A stretch of DNA of 64,000 bases from Rhizoclosmatium globosum (lineage: Eukaryota > Chytridiomycota > Chytridiomycetes > Chytridiales > Chytriomycetaceae). Both the position numbers and the translations under genes were made by a program. The stretch's first letter is position 1; every line of letters begins with the position of its first letter. Where the stretch lies: the NCBI GenBank assembly GCA_002104985.1, contig MCGO01000028.1, positions 310,001-374,000 on the forward strand. The letters run 5' to 3'. Below are positions 23,226-34,989 of this stretch, piece after piece. A model generated the notes under the pieces. That model ran no database searches. It saw only the letters and a program-made list of their open reading frames with translations, and had not been told where the DNA came from.

Positions 23226-25273
23226 CTGTCAAGATCGCGTTGATTGTTGGACGCGGAACTGCACCTGCCAGCACAGGCACCGGACTCCAATGGTACGGTT
23301 CTATTTTATTCTTTTAATTAGCAGTAATCTAAACTCTAACGTTCAGGATTCCGGTTGATCGCTTCGGAGGCGCGTTTGTCGGAGCTCCAGCTGCGCATCT
23401 CTGGATGGACTTCAATGATTCGGCGGCTCTTGCTCGGCTTCCGGAAAGCAGCGTGGACCTGATCGCCGTGGACTGGAGCACGTGGCGGTACCTTCGCCCA
23501 GCCGCAAAACAGGTGCGCAATGCCTGGCGCAGATTGCTGAAACCCGGCGCGTGCTTGGTCTTTGAGGCTACTGCCGCGAGTGTCTTGCTGCGCCAGGAAA
23601 AAGAGTTCGACTTTGACTTTGACAACCCGGTACACGTGACTGTTCCGCGGGCCTGGGCTGCGCAACTCGGTCCGCCGCCACTGTTGCCGCCAATCGGGAT
23701 TCGGGATTCGGTGTCGCCACAGCAGCAACAACAGCAACAATCAGCACAGATTCCTGACTGGTCCACAGATCAAGCCAGGGAACGCCCGCACTCTGCCTCC
23801 GCGCATGTCTCTTCAGCTTCTGGCCCTAATTCCACGCGTTTTGGTATTCCTCCTCCACGAAAGCGGTTTTCGCTTAATCCGGGTCACCTGGACCAAACCA
23901 TCACACCAACAAACTCAACTGCCTACGCAGAACTTGTTAAAATGGCGTCTCTTCCTAGCCGGCCTAGCAATGTATCGGGATCTGCTACAAAACTCGGATC
24001 AAATGTGCCGCGTGTGCCTAGCAGACCCAGTTTAACGAAATCACCAACGATTCCTGAAACTTCAACCACTCCATTTCGACCAAAGACTTCTTCAGGACTT
24101 GGTTCAACGTCGCGGCTTCGAGCAATGGCATCTGGAACTTCAGGCAGCAGCAGTAGTAGTGACTATGACGACGACAAACGAATGTCACCACATCCACCGA
24201 GATCCCCAAAAGAAACTTCAATGAACCTCGCAGCACTCGCAGCATCTCTTCACACATCTGTAAATACACATGAACCATTACGCAGGCATCAAACACTTTC
24301 AGATAGCAAATCCTCTCTTCAACAAAGCAGACCCTCTCTTGCTGTGCCGCCACATTCCAACATATGCCCTTCCTCCAGCTCCGAATCACCATTTGGGCCT
24401 ATCCCGCCGTTTCCAACTTCCCGCAGACAATCTCGTTCCCAAAATAGCCAATCCTTAACCAGTCTGCCCCCAAACACCAACACACCAAACCCGTCAGAAA
24501 TTCCTCCAAAACCGTCCATCCCAGCATCTCGCCGACAATCCCAATTCCCCTCTCCTCCTCCTCCTCCTCCCCCAACAACCAGCTTAACAAACCTCCATTC
24601 TCAACAACACCGCACCCATTCCATCTCCGAATCCGAATCCGAAACACCACCAACAACAACATCAACAACAGACCATATCCCATCACCATTATCCTCGTCT
24701 CTCCAGCAACAACATCAACAAAATCAACAGTATCCTCCTCCATCAACTACATCCCGCCGCCAATCGAGGTTGTACACCCCAAACAGACGTGAATCTTCTC
24801 CAACGCTTTTTATTACGGATCCAACAACGAAACGACGGATCCTGCCCGCGCCTTCTTCGCGCCAAGCATACATTGAAGCGCAACATGCACGCGCGGCGGC
24901 GGTGGCGGCATCGGTGGGTGGTGGTGGTGGAGATGACTTGGAACGACGGGTTGCAGAGGCTGTGGTGGATATATTGGATGAACGGTTTCGAGCCTTGTTT
25001 TGTGATGAAGAGGAGAGGTGGACGCGGTTGGAGGTTTTTGAAGATGAGGAAGATGTTGGACATGGTGGACAGATGAATGGGAGTGGTAAGGAAGGGAATG
25101 GTAATAATGACTGTGAAGTTGGCGGGGATGGAGATAAAGAAGATGAAGAAAAAGATGAGGAAGGGGAGGAGGATGTGGAAGAGAATGATGAGATAGGGTT
25201 GAAAAAAGGACGTGGCGTTTATCCAATCCCTACTAAGGGATGGGTGCAGCGATGGATAAAAGTAACAAAGTAA
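23003..25273 (+). CDS. methyltransferase-like domain with a long disordered tail
   Basis: Exons 23003-23292 and 23347-25273 (738 aa). After a Gly-rich stretch and 16 consecutive Thr (from an ACA repeat) comes a Rossmann-type segment: 'VKIALIVGRGT', an acidic position in 'IPVDRF', then 'LPESSVDLIAVDWSTWRY' and 'RRLLKPGACLVFEA'. This order (glycine loop, acidic end of strand 2, DLI strand 4, 'LLKPGG-like' strand 5) is that of class I SAM-dependent methyltransferases, but the glycine loop is degenerate, so activity is uncertain. About residues 220-600 are Ser/Pro/Gln-rich with recurrent 'SRRQS' motifs, and the C-terminus is strongly acidic (Glu/Asp-rich) with a final basic 'KGWVQRWIKV'. Substrate unknown. 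Confidence 0.55.
23180..23227 (+). repeat. (ACA)n microsatellite inside a coding exon
   Basis: About sixteen consecutive ACA units encode a poly-Thr run in the methyltransferase-like protein. The length is likely to vary between strains. Confidence 0.85.
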
Positions 25274-25594
25274 ATCGCCCTTCACATGTTTACAGATTTG
25301 GAAGTTAACCAACGTCCTTTTTTCCTCTTCTCTTTCCTTCGTTTAATTTTGTTTAATTGAATAATAATTTAATCAGTATTCCAAAACTGCCACCAAACAA
25401 TCGCTTTAACAATAATACTTGGAACTTCCAACATCCTCGCCATTCTCCTCGCGCGCAAGCAAAAAATATAAACCCTCACTCACTCACAATCCCCACACAT
25501 CACATATCAACCTCCAACATATATAATACAAAGATTCCAAAAACAAACAACGGTAAAACCCAAATACAATACTGCGTTTCTAAAGAAAACATCA
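25274..25594. other. 321-bp convergent 3' intergenic region
   Basis: AT-rich spacer between two convergent genes. It must hold both 3' UTRs. No ORF, RNA gene or repeat is evident. Confidence 0.6.
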
Positions 25595-28393
25595 TCAAGG
25601 GGCTGCGTGAGGACATCTCTTCTCTTGATGACTCGGGTCTCCACATCTCAGACATGCATGCTTGAACCGACATGACTTGTCCAACCCGCACTTGCCGTTG
25701 TTGAAGTCGCGACATATGCTTCCACGTTCGCTGTTGGTGAGAAGAGAAAAGGTGCGATTGATTCCAGTAGTGCTTGAAGCAGAGGCACTTCCATTGTTAG
25801 GTGATGATGAACTTGCAACAACAGTGCTATTGCCCGACGCGGCTCCAACCATACCACCGATGCTTGTGGATGAAGAGGCTGTAGAGCGAGAACCTCTCTC
25901 CTCGACAGTAATCCGAATGCCACTCGAAGTTGCTGTGCTGGTTGACCCTGCACGAGGAGGTAGGGCTGACGTAGACGATGAGGTACGCGGCGGAGGACTT
26001 TTGTTTCGGTTACTGCTGCTACTGCCACTTTTCGCATCGTCATATCGCCCTCGCTTCGAGTCATAATCCCCATAATCATCTCCGCGCCGTTTCGTGCTAG
26101 TGTTGCTACTTTCTCCTGCTCGACTGTCACGTCCAGTATCCCGATTGTCGCGTGAATCACGATTATCTCTTACGTCATCTCTCCTATTCGTTGATGAAGA
26201 CGACGACACTGCTGAGGTACTGGACGAGGATTCTACGGCGCGGTTTGCAGCGTATTCGCTCATATTCAGTGGACATTTAAAACCAGCGTGATCTTCACTC
26301 ATACACCGCATACAGAAGTGGGCGCGCGCACATTCTCCAGTTTGATGGAACCGACAAACACCCCACGCATTGAACGCAAAACAAAATTCCAAGCCTTGTT
26401 CTACCGGATGTGGGCACGAGATCAATTTGTGATTACTGTTTGCACATCGTAAGCATTGATGTTCCCGGCGGCAAGATGATGGACATGAAGTACTTGGACT
26501 GCTCATATTCCAAGTTACGCAAATATTACGTTGTGCTGGGCAGGTAGCGAGGGGGTGTGCGGTACTTTTACAAAATAGACAGCCATGGATATTGTGGCAG
26601 GATGAGGAGCTGTGGGAACACCTTTGTTGATTGTATGGCACACAATAGGATGGCTGAGACGAAACCGACGATGAATGGTTATGAGAATGGGTGGCACTAT
26701 TATTGTTGCTAGAGGAGGTATTTGCAGAGCTACTAGAATGCCCAGCAGTTGGGGAAGATGCACGGCGGCGTTCAACAATAGTGATTGCAACTCCACCCTT
26801 GTCAGTAGAGCTGCTTGTAACATTGGCCGAAGATAGAGCAGCGTCCTTGCTGCTACTAGCGGTAGATCCGGAAGAGGACGACGACGAGTGGTCATTGAGA
26901 CCATGAATCGATCGTTTCCGCTCACTGTTGCTTTCCAAAATATTGCGCAAATCATTTCCACTGCGCATCGAGCTCGAGGATGTTTGTGGAGAGGCGGGAG
27001 ATAGAGATCTTGCCTGGCCTCTATCGGATGACGCACCCATACTGCTGCTTCGTTCAATAATTTGGATCCGTGGTGCCGCCGATGATTTTCCGTGATGGAC
27101 ACTAATCGATTCGCAATCTTCGCCCCCCGTAGCTGTGTCAGCGGAGGTGGGGGCTACAGAGGATGTCATGCTGGAGGAAACGAGTTTCTCTGGGTCGAAA
27201 CCAGTTTCCCGACGAACATCTTCTTTTAATTCTGAAACGACGCGCTCAAGATCTTGGACAGATGTCTTTTTAGCATCCAAACGACTTGTCTAAAGAATTG
27301 CATGTGTTTGAAGAAATGGAGGAGAGGTGAATGATGAGGAATGGATTGCATTAGTGGAAGAACATGGAACAATAGAGGGGAAAAGGGAAACATACCGCTG
27401 CTTTCCAGACTGCATCCTTTTCAATCCATAACGCTTCAGCTTCTTCAAACTTGGCGCGTTCTTGCTTGAGTTTCTCTTCCAAGTCAGCAACAGATGCTTT
27501 GAGTCTGTTTGATTCAAGTTCCTTAGCGCGGGTCTGGACCTTGAGGGTATTAACCAGTTTCTCATCCTAGTTTGTGCAGGAAGAAGGAGAGCAGGAAAGT
27601 TAGTTGACAGGTGACAAGAGCCAAGCATGCAAGGGGGCGGGGAAGGGACAGCCAAGCAAAGCTACAAAATACAATGAGAACTTACGACATGCATTTCTTG
27701 GATAAGGGTATTGAGCAGCGATGACTGCATTGACAGGTTGCGCAGGAGCATCTTTGTTGAGTCAACGTGCGGCATTTGTTGCGGAAGCATCAGAATCTTT
27801 TCGTTTGCCTGTTGGAGCGCGTGGGCAGTTGGCGGCGGCGGCAGAAACATTGGAAAGCCGACGCCTGTTCCGGCCGAGACAGAGACTGGTGCTAGAGCGT
27901 GTTGTTGTTGCTGTTGTTGTTGTTGTTGTTGTTGTTGTTGGAGTAGTGACGAGGGCGGCGGAGCGAGTGAGTTGAGCAGCATTGACATGTGCATTGAAGC
28001 GGCGTCTTCGAGTGGCTGGAATGGCTGTTGTTGTTGTTGTTGTTGCTGGGAGGACAGGTTCTGTCGCAGGGCCTGAAGAAGCAGCTGTGTCAGAGCCGCG
28101 TTGTCGACCGCAGGAGACGCAGCAGAAGCCAGCGATGCTGTTCCACCAACAAGAAGCGCCTTCAGACTCGCAAGACTGGCCATGTCGAGCCCGGCTTCCT
28201 TCCCTTCGCCTGACCCTTGCCCTGGCTGTGACTGTGACTGCCCTGGGCCTCCCTGGGACACGCACCCTAGGGCTGCATCCGCGAGTGTGGCTAGCGATGT
28301 CGCCTGCATCTCACTGGTCTTTGGTGGAAATGGTGGCGGTGCGTGCTGCGGTGCTGTCGAGGACGTGGCTGCGGATTCCACTGTCGATGACAT
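25595..28393 (-). CDS. protein with four composite CCCH + CCHC zinc modules and a coiled coil
   Basis: Exons 28393-27686, 27566-27396 and 27289-25595 (857 aa). The N-terminal ~230 residues are Ala/Pro/Gln-rich with two poly-Gln runs (from CAA/CAG repeats near 27897-27939 and 28018-28050). Exons 2 and 3 encode a coiled coil of about 90 residues. The C-terminal half holds four modules, each a C-C-C-H finger followed by a CX2CX4HX4C knuckle: around 509-543, 550-585, 596-632 and 820-852. Examples are 'CLFCKSTAHPLATC', 'CMRCMSEDHAGFKC' and 'CRDFNNGKCGLDKSCRFKH' plus 'CLRCGDPSHQEKRC'. CCCH fingers and CCHC knuckles usually bind RNA or single-stranded nucleic acid, so an RNA-binding regulator is likely; I do not recognise an ortholog. 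Confidence 0.7.
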
Positions 28394-28655
28394 TTCACTC
28401 TTTTGGACGTGTTTTGTTTGTCTTCCTTTCACCCAACACAGAAAAAAACAACTACCTTTGCTTGCCCCTGCCCGCCCAAGCACCTCAAATGAAGCAACCC
28501 GCAGCATCAGCTTCTCTTTTCTCAAATAAGTGCAAGCTTCTGAAACAAGTCCGAACTCAAAATAAAAACTTCCTTTATTGTATTAAATCTGAAGAAACAA
28601 CAAAATTGTCACTACGGACGAAAGGAAAAAAAAGACACGCGTCCGTTCGTCTTCA
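28394..28655. promoter_or_regulatory. 262-bp divergent promoter region
   Basis: It lies between the start codons of the zinc-module protein (minus) and the MINDY-type deubiquitinase (plus). The minus-strand frame stays open upstream to about 28504 with another in-frame ATG, so the zinc protein could start earlier. Confidence 0.4.
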
Positions 28656-31450
28656 ATGTCTGCAGTCTCTGCGAAACACTCTCCAGGCCAATCTACTCAA
28701 CCTCCAGCTCCCTCCTCTGGCTCCTCATCAAGTCTTTCTTCAATTGCTACTGCAAATTTATCTGCAACAAACGCGGCTGGTCCCCTTACAGCCGCCTTGA
28801 TCAAAGAATATCTTGCTGCAAGAGGCTTAACAAAGACCCTTGAAGCTTTCAAACTAGAGTTTCTTCAGTTTCAGGTTTGTCCACTGATCAAAAGAATTTC
28901 ATTCACAACAGTGTCACTTTGAAAGAAAACGCCACCAATCTCGAGCCGGCAAGAACTAGCTGACCAACTGGGAATCGCGAAACTAGTAAAACAAAATAAG
29001 GCTCAGGGTGAGTTGAACTGTCCGTTGAACTCAAATCTTAATTATTGATGCGAAATCGCAAAAACATAGACCAGCCACTTAAAACACAAATTGAAATTAT
29101 AGTCAAATATTTGGTCAGTAGAGCCCAGAAAGATCAACCCGTAGGATCCACAACCCCAACAACTACTCCATCAAGTGCCAAACCCAGAACAATTACTAGT
29201 GCGGCCTCCACTGGCAAACACCAAACTTTACAAGCAGCTCAAGACGTAAACTTGTCCCATTCTCCAACCATTTCAAACAGCGCTCAGCCACAAGGTCTGG
29301 AACCTCTTGACGCACCATCTACAATTATTTTCAAAACTCCTCTTGGAGGATTCAACGCTTCTAATCCTCGTGCAATCTCAGCAGTGCCAAACAAAGCTAC
29401 TCCAGCAGCCAGTAGACCTTCTTCATCCTGGAAAGGAGAAACACCTTTACCATCAACCTCAAAACGTGGAACCAGTGCTGCAATATCTCAACCCCCACCA
29501 CCAATTCAGCAAACAAATCACCAAACAAATCTTCACAAATCAATTGGTCTTGTAGCAACCCTCGCCAAAGAAAACGCCTCAAAAACCTCATCCCAAAAAC
29601 CAACCCCTCATATCCAAGACGAAGACCCCTCCGACAGCCCAGAAATGAGCGGAACCCTCGAAGGCTTCACAAAATCCACAAAATTCCGACCCCAATCAAC
29701 TCCCACCACAAACGAACCACCTCCACCACCATCATCCTCCACAACCTCCAAAAAGCAAACCCACCCCGCAAACGACCTCGAAATCCTCGACGACTTTGAC
29801 GACGACGAGTACAGCATCACTTCAGACCTCGGAAACCCGCTCGCCCCCACAAAACTCGGTGTCCCTCGAGGTCCTTCCCTTGACACACCCGTTCTCGAGG
29901 CACCAACAGGCGGCGCACTGATCCCCACGCGTGAAGCATACCTCCTCCGAAAGCTTGTTTTCCCAGGAACGATCGGCGGCGGCGAGGAGAGCCGCGCGCG
30001 GTCGTCGTTCACAGAAGAGTGGAGGGGGAAGGGGTTTGTCTTCAGTACGAATCCGGATCTCGCATATGGAACTGTCCAGATCAAGGTAAACCGGGGGTTT
30101 TTTTTTCTCGTTTAGCGCGTGTTAATATTAAGAGTGAGGAAATAGGGGGGGCCGTGTGGGCTTTTGGCGAGTGTTCAAGCTTACGTGTTGAAGCATTTGT
30201 TGTTTGTGGAGAAGGCGCATAATGTTAGGTAATTAATTATGCTTTCAAGCATCTTCGCGTGTTGTTTCGCTTAACGTTTAATGGAAACCTTTAGGTTAGG
30301 AAAACTGCGTCCAGGGGTACAACAGAGCCAAACAGCTCTCATTGACGCATTCACAGAAATATTGTGGCAAGCAGGAGGAACGAGACATCGTCGTGCCGTT
30401 GTCGCCATGTTCGTCTCCTCTATTTTTCTTTTTGAGTGCTTTGATTTTTCTCCTCGCTTTGCTGACATGCCTTTGGCTTTCAGATATAATCCAAGTCTGC
30501 GAGTTAATTCTGGAGTTAATTTGCAGCGAGAAAAGTATGTTCCAGATGGAATCACTGAGAACATGCAGCTCTTTGAGTTTTTCGATTTCAATCAGTTGCG
30601 TGCCTTTTTGACAGCGAATATTGGAACGGTGCGATTGTCTTAACAGTTGAATTTCATGTGACTGATAATTACATTTGGTTTCAGTTCACAGTCAACGATC
30701 CTAATCGACATGGACTCATCCAGCTTTTGTACTCTGTGATCCTCAGTCGAGGCCCCGAAACGATTCGTGAAGAAGATTTCGATGAAGTGGATTGTTCCAT
30801 GATAGGAAGGCATGGATATTGCACGCAGGCATGTTAGACGATATCGTTTTGAGTCTGGGTCATAACACTTTTACAACAGGAAATGGTCAACTTGATTCTC
30901 ATGGGCCAAGCTATTTCCAACGTTCATGATGGAGACTTCAAATTGGGTGATGGACCGGATGTTAAGATATTGAAGGGAATGAAGAAAACTTGTCAGTTTG
31001 GATATTTGAGCTTGTTTGAACATTATGGATCCTTAAAGGTAACCATGCATGAGCCAATTAATGTGTAATTATAAACTGACACGGATGGAATAGGTTGGAG
31101 ACTATTACAAAACTCCGACCCTACCTATTTACGTCATCTGCTCTGAATCCCACTTCACTGTACTGTTTTGTCTTGACAAGGACATCCTATTTAAAACTGG
31201 GCACCACACGCGATTGCAGGATAAGTTAGAGCTGTTTTATTACGACGGGCTTGCGAATCAAGATGAGGAGATTATGTTGGAAGTTGTACTGGGCGAGTCT
31301 GGTGGAAAGAAGGGGAAGACTCATAATGCAGATTCAGGAGGTGGCAATGGCGGTGGAGATGCATTGGTTCCGCCGTTGGAGTTGGTACTTAAAACCAGAT
31401 GGCCCGATATATCAAAAGTAACGTGGCGAGGTTCAGAGCCTTTACTCTGA
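28656..31450 (+). CDS. MINDY-type deubiquitinase (FAM188/MINDY-3/4 family) with LisH motif
   Basis: Members of this cysteine protease family trim Lys48-linked ubiquitin chains. Exons: 28656-28874, 28926-29007, 29070-30085, 30146-30228, 30295-30408, 30484-30628, 30685-30828, 30880-31038, 31094-31450 (772 aa). A LisH-like motif lies near residues 45-72 ('LIKEYLAARGLTKTLEAF'). About residues 130-390 are Ser/Thr/Pro-rich. The catalytic domain starts near 'GFVFSTNPDLAYGTVQIK'; the nucleophile is Cys443 in 'GGPCG' and the base is His674 in 'SESHFTVLF'. The intron at 30409-30483 is stop-free and 3n long, and the one at 30829-30879 is GC-AG (CAG|GCATGT). Confidence 0.88.
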
Positions 31451-31558
31451 TCAAACTATTGATATCAGGGATTTATTCAACGATTTATGCCACAACCACA
31501 CACCTACAACTAAGCTATAAAAGTAAAAAAGTAAAAATAAAGGAGCTGTACAATATGT

Positions 31559-32590
31559 CTACTGAGTGTTGACTACTTGAGAGTAGAACCTAAGGGTGAG
31601 ATGTTAGCAAAATGTCCAAACCCCCAAAAAGGAAAGAACTTACTTGATGGCTCCAACTGTTTGCGGAACCCACCAAGAGGGGGAGGCAATGTCCAAATCA
31701 ATTGGACGGGAACTGGCAAAGTGTTCTTCGTGGTTGATCCGACCAGTTTCATTCAAAATCTGTGCACATTCATGGTTCTACAGAATTGTTCATAAGAAAA
31801 CAATGAATGCCGGTTAATGACAACCAACCTCATGTTTGATGGCAGCAAGGTATGCCGCATCATTAGCAAACTTGACATTGATGTCCTTGATCGAGAGAAC
31901 ATCACGGAGTACCTGAGCATTACCATTGATTGCAGCAAACACAAGAGACATGTTCAAGCGAACGCGTTGTTCTGGGGTTGGTGGGTGGCGCGCAATATAC
32001 TCAACACACAACTTGGAAACCTCGTGATTCCCGAGTTTGGCAGCAAGCGCAAGTGGAAGCGTGTAATCCCATGCCGCAGAAGCAGGAATACGGGAATACA
32101 AAGCCTTGAACATGGCTGTGTTGGATCTGGGGTAGAACTGTTTAGAATTTCTAAGCATACAAACCTCCACTTCAAACCTGGCAGCCGCAAGGACCAAAGC
32201 GCGGCCATTTTCAGCAAGTGGATCGACACGAACATCTGCTAGGAGAAGCGTGACGATATCCGTGCGATTAGCTTCCTGTTCAGTGTTGACCAAGCGTTAG
32301 AGTGAGTCATGGTTGGGATACAGATAGATAGCGATATCACTTACGGCATTTGCAATCAAAGCCCCGTTATCCAGAAGAGCGGGATTGGCACCGTTTGCGA
32401 GAAGTGTAGAAATGATGGCTGCATCGCCCGAGGTGAGTCCAAGATATGTCGCGGTGGCAGAGATGGAGGATTTTCCAGATTCAGCAGCGGGCATCGCAGC
32501 GTCCAGCTCTTGAAGGTAGGAAGTCAAAAGCTCACTGTCTTTTCTTTGGATGGCTGTGAGGAGCTGGGATTCAGTCGCTGCTGGGGACAT
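31559..32590 (-). CDS. ankyrin-like helical-repeat protein of unknown function
   Basis: Exons: 32590-32345, 32275-31829, 31777-31644, 31589-31559 (285 aa). Pairs of short helices recur ('AAIISTLLANGANPALLDNG', 'DIVTLLLADVRVDPLAENG', 'PLALAAKLGNHEVSKLCVEY', 'LVFAAINGNAQVLRDVL'), a pattern like ankyrin repeats. The last ~50 residues are not repeat-like ('SPSWWVPQTVGAIK'). An in-frame ATG also exists at 32644 and would add 18 residues. A possible 38-nt intron near 32150 was not used because it is too short and breaks frame. Function unknown; a protein-binding scaffold is the simplest guess. Confidence 0.65.
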
Positions 32591-33111
32591 AGTGAGGTTT
32601 TGAGTCAAGTTTTTGGTGCTGATACTGAAAAGCAAAATCACCATGAATCTGCATTCGTCACTGTGACCCCAAAATAGTTAAAGTATACCATCATGGTGTA
32701 TTCCAAGGAGGAAATTCTGAGGAAATTCCAAGCCATTTCTTCGTTGGTAGCGATCTTTTGCGATCTTTTCCTTTTCCGGGTTATCCCGATAACGAAAGGG
32801 ATTCCACAGACACAAGGGGTAGCATACTGCGATACTATTTAAATACCTACATAGAATGCAACATAATCATGATGAAGAAGAGGAAGAGGAAGAAGAGAAG
32901 AATAATTTATGGGTTTTGAAAAAGAAAGGCGGAAACCTAATCCCCTTTTCTTTATTATTATCGTAACGAATCCTTTATTTTTCATCATCTTTCGATGATT
33001 ATTTCGCCTTTGTTTAATGGTAATATCTGAGGAATCACCCGGATCATCCGGAACAGAACGGGGGTGATGCCTCGCCTCCTTCCTTCTCCAAAAAAGTCAA
33101 ACAAAAAACAG
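32591..33111. promoter_or_regulatory. ~520-bp divergent promoter region with purine-rich tract
   Basis: Spacer between the helical-repeat gene and ornithine aminotransferase. It contains a polypurine run (GAAGAAGAGGAAGAGGAAG-like) near 32872-32910. A second possible OAT start codon lies at 33067, in frame. No RNA gene is seen. Confidence 0.45.
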
Positions 33112-34789
33112 ATGCTTACCGACACTACCCAACCACTTCTCCTCGGAGACGAGTCCATCTCACATGAGATCCCAGTTGTCACATCAGATGAACTTATCCG
33201 TGAGTACCTTCACTTCTCGCAGTTCTGCTGTGGTTGCAGCGCCACATCAATGGCGGGAGTGGCGGGCTCTTACTAACCGCATTCATCTCCCTCACAGACA
33301 TGGAGCACGAATACGGAGCTCACAAGTAAGCCTTGATCACCAGCTAGCTGGAACAACTGATGCGGGAGTACTAATCTTTCTGATAGCTACCACCCCCTTC
33401 CAGTCGTCCTCGCCAAAGGAAAGGGAATCTACGTCTGGGACCCTGAGGGCCGTTGCTACATGGACTTCCTTTCTGCATACTCTGCCGTCAACCAGGGTGA
33501 GTAAATGAGGCGCTGTTTTGGGTTTGAGGGTGTTTCAAAAACTAGGGTTCACTTGCCCAAAAAACATCCCATTTTTTCTTTTGGGCTTCTTCTTTCCCCT
33601 GACTGATATCATCGCTAATACTAATACGAATACTTTCCTTCTAGGTCACGCACACCCAAGAATCATCCAAACCCTCGTCGAGCAGGCCGGTACCTTGGCT
33701 CTGAGTTCCCGTGCTTTCCACAACTCCATCTTCGGTCAATACGCCAAGTTCGTTACTGAATTCTTTGGATACGACATGGTTCTCCCAATGAACACTGGTG
33801 CTGAAGCCGTCGAGACCGCCATCAAGCTTGCCAGGAGATGGGGTTACGACAAGAAGGGAATCGCCGCCGACCAAGCCATCCTCCTCTCATGCTCTGAGAA
33901 CTTCCACGGAAGAACTATTTCTATTGTATCTATGAGTACCGATCCATCATCCCGTGTTGGTTTCGGTCCATTCAACGTCAACATGGGCCCAGTCTGCCCA
34001 GCCACCAAGAACGTCTTGAGATACAACCACGCTGAAGACCTTGAGAAGGCTTTGGAAGCTCACGGAAAGAACGTCTGTGGATTCCTTGTTGAGCCAATTC
34101 AGGGAGAGGCCGGTGTTGTTGTCCCAGACCAAGGATACCTCACCAAGTGCTACGAGCTCTGCAAGAAGCACAATGTTTTGTTCATTGCCGATGAGATTCA
34201 GACTGGTTTGGCCAGAAGTGGAAAGATGCTCGCTATTGACCACGAGAACATCAAGGCTGACATTTTGATTCTTGGAAAGGCCCTCTCTGGAGGAGTTTAC
34301 CCTGTCTCTGCTGTCCTTGCCTCCAAGGATGTTATGCTTACTATCCGCCCTGGAGAGCACGGATCTACATATGGTGGAAACCCACTCGGAAGTGCTGTGG
34401 CCATCACTGCTCTCACTGTCCTCAAGGAGGAGAACATGGCCGAACACGCCAACAAGATGGGTCTCTTCTTCCGTGGAGAGATGCAGAAGGAAGTGGAGAG
34501 ACCAGGAAGCATTGTCGCCAAGGTCCGTGGAATGGGTCTCCTGAATGCTATTGTCATTGAAGAGTCAAGAATCGGAGGTGGAAAGGGTGCTTGGGAAGTG
34601 TGTTTGTTGCTCAAGAAGTATGGTCTTCTTGCCAAGCCAACTCACAGAAACATTATCCGTTTGGCTCCACCTTTGTGCATTACTGAAGCAGAAATGGCAC
34701 GTGGTATTGAAATCATCAAGCGTGCTCTCTCTGACGTGATGACTCTTTCCATTGAGGAAATCCACGGTGGAAAGGTTGAGCACCACTAA
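33112..34789 (+). CDS. CAR2: ornithine aminotransferase
   Basis: A PLP enzyme that converts ornithine and 2-oxoglutarate to glutamate semialdehyde and glutamate in arginine/proline metabolism. Exons 33112-33199, 33298-33325, 33387-33496, 33645-34789 (456 aa from this ATG; 471 if 33067 is used). Family motifs: '[14 protein letters not shown]', '[18 protein letters not shown]', '[17 protein letters not shown]', '[10 protein letters not shown]' and '[12 protein letters not shown]', with the PLP lysine K287 in 'ILGKALSGG'. There is no mitochondrial presequence, as in fungal cytosolic CAR2. It is convergent with threonine dehydrogenase (200 bp between stops) and begins a block of amino-acid catabolic genes. 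Confidence 0.95.
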
Positions 34790-34989
34790 GCACACTCTTT
34801 GTATTCGTTATCAAATAAATGCGCAGTAGTTTTTGTTTCTGTATATGTTGGCTTTGTGTTTTGGTAGTATCATTTCCATATACCATATCATAAGGATTCA
34901 CAAGCCAGAAAGTCATTGTAAATACTGTAATGGGATAACTCATTTATTATAGTTAAATAGAGTGAAAAGAGAAAGGAGGAACGCCAAGA

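Noticed and set aside
23180..23227. ACA repeat as a CRISPR-like or satellite array
   Set aside because: Simple trinucleotide repeat in frame within an exon, encoding poly-Thr; no spacers.
24743..25312. Minus-strand ORF opposite the methyltransferase-like tail
   Set aside because: Low-complexity shadow of the acidic and Gln/Pro-rich coding sequence.
27891..28050. TTG-rich runs as a possible minisatellite
   Set aside because: They are in-frame poly-Gln codons of the zinc-module protein.
32100..32160. 38-nt candidate intron in the helical-repeat gene
   Set aside because: Shorter than any supported intron here and its removal shifts the frame.
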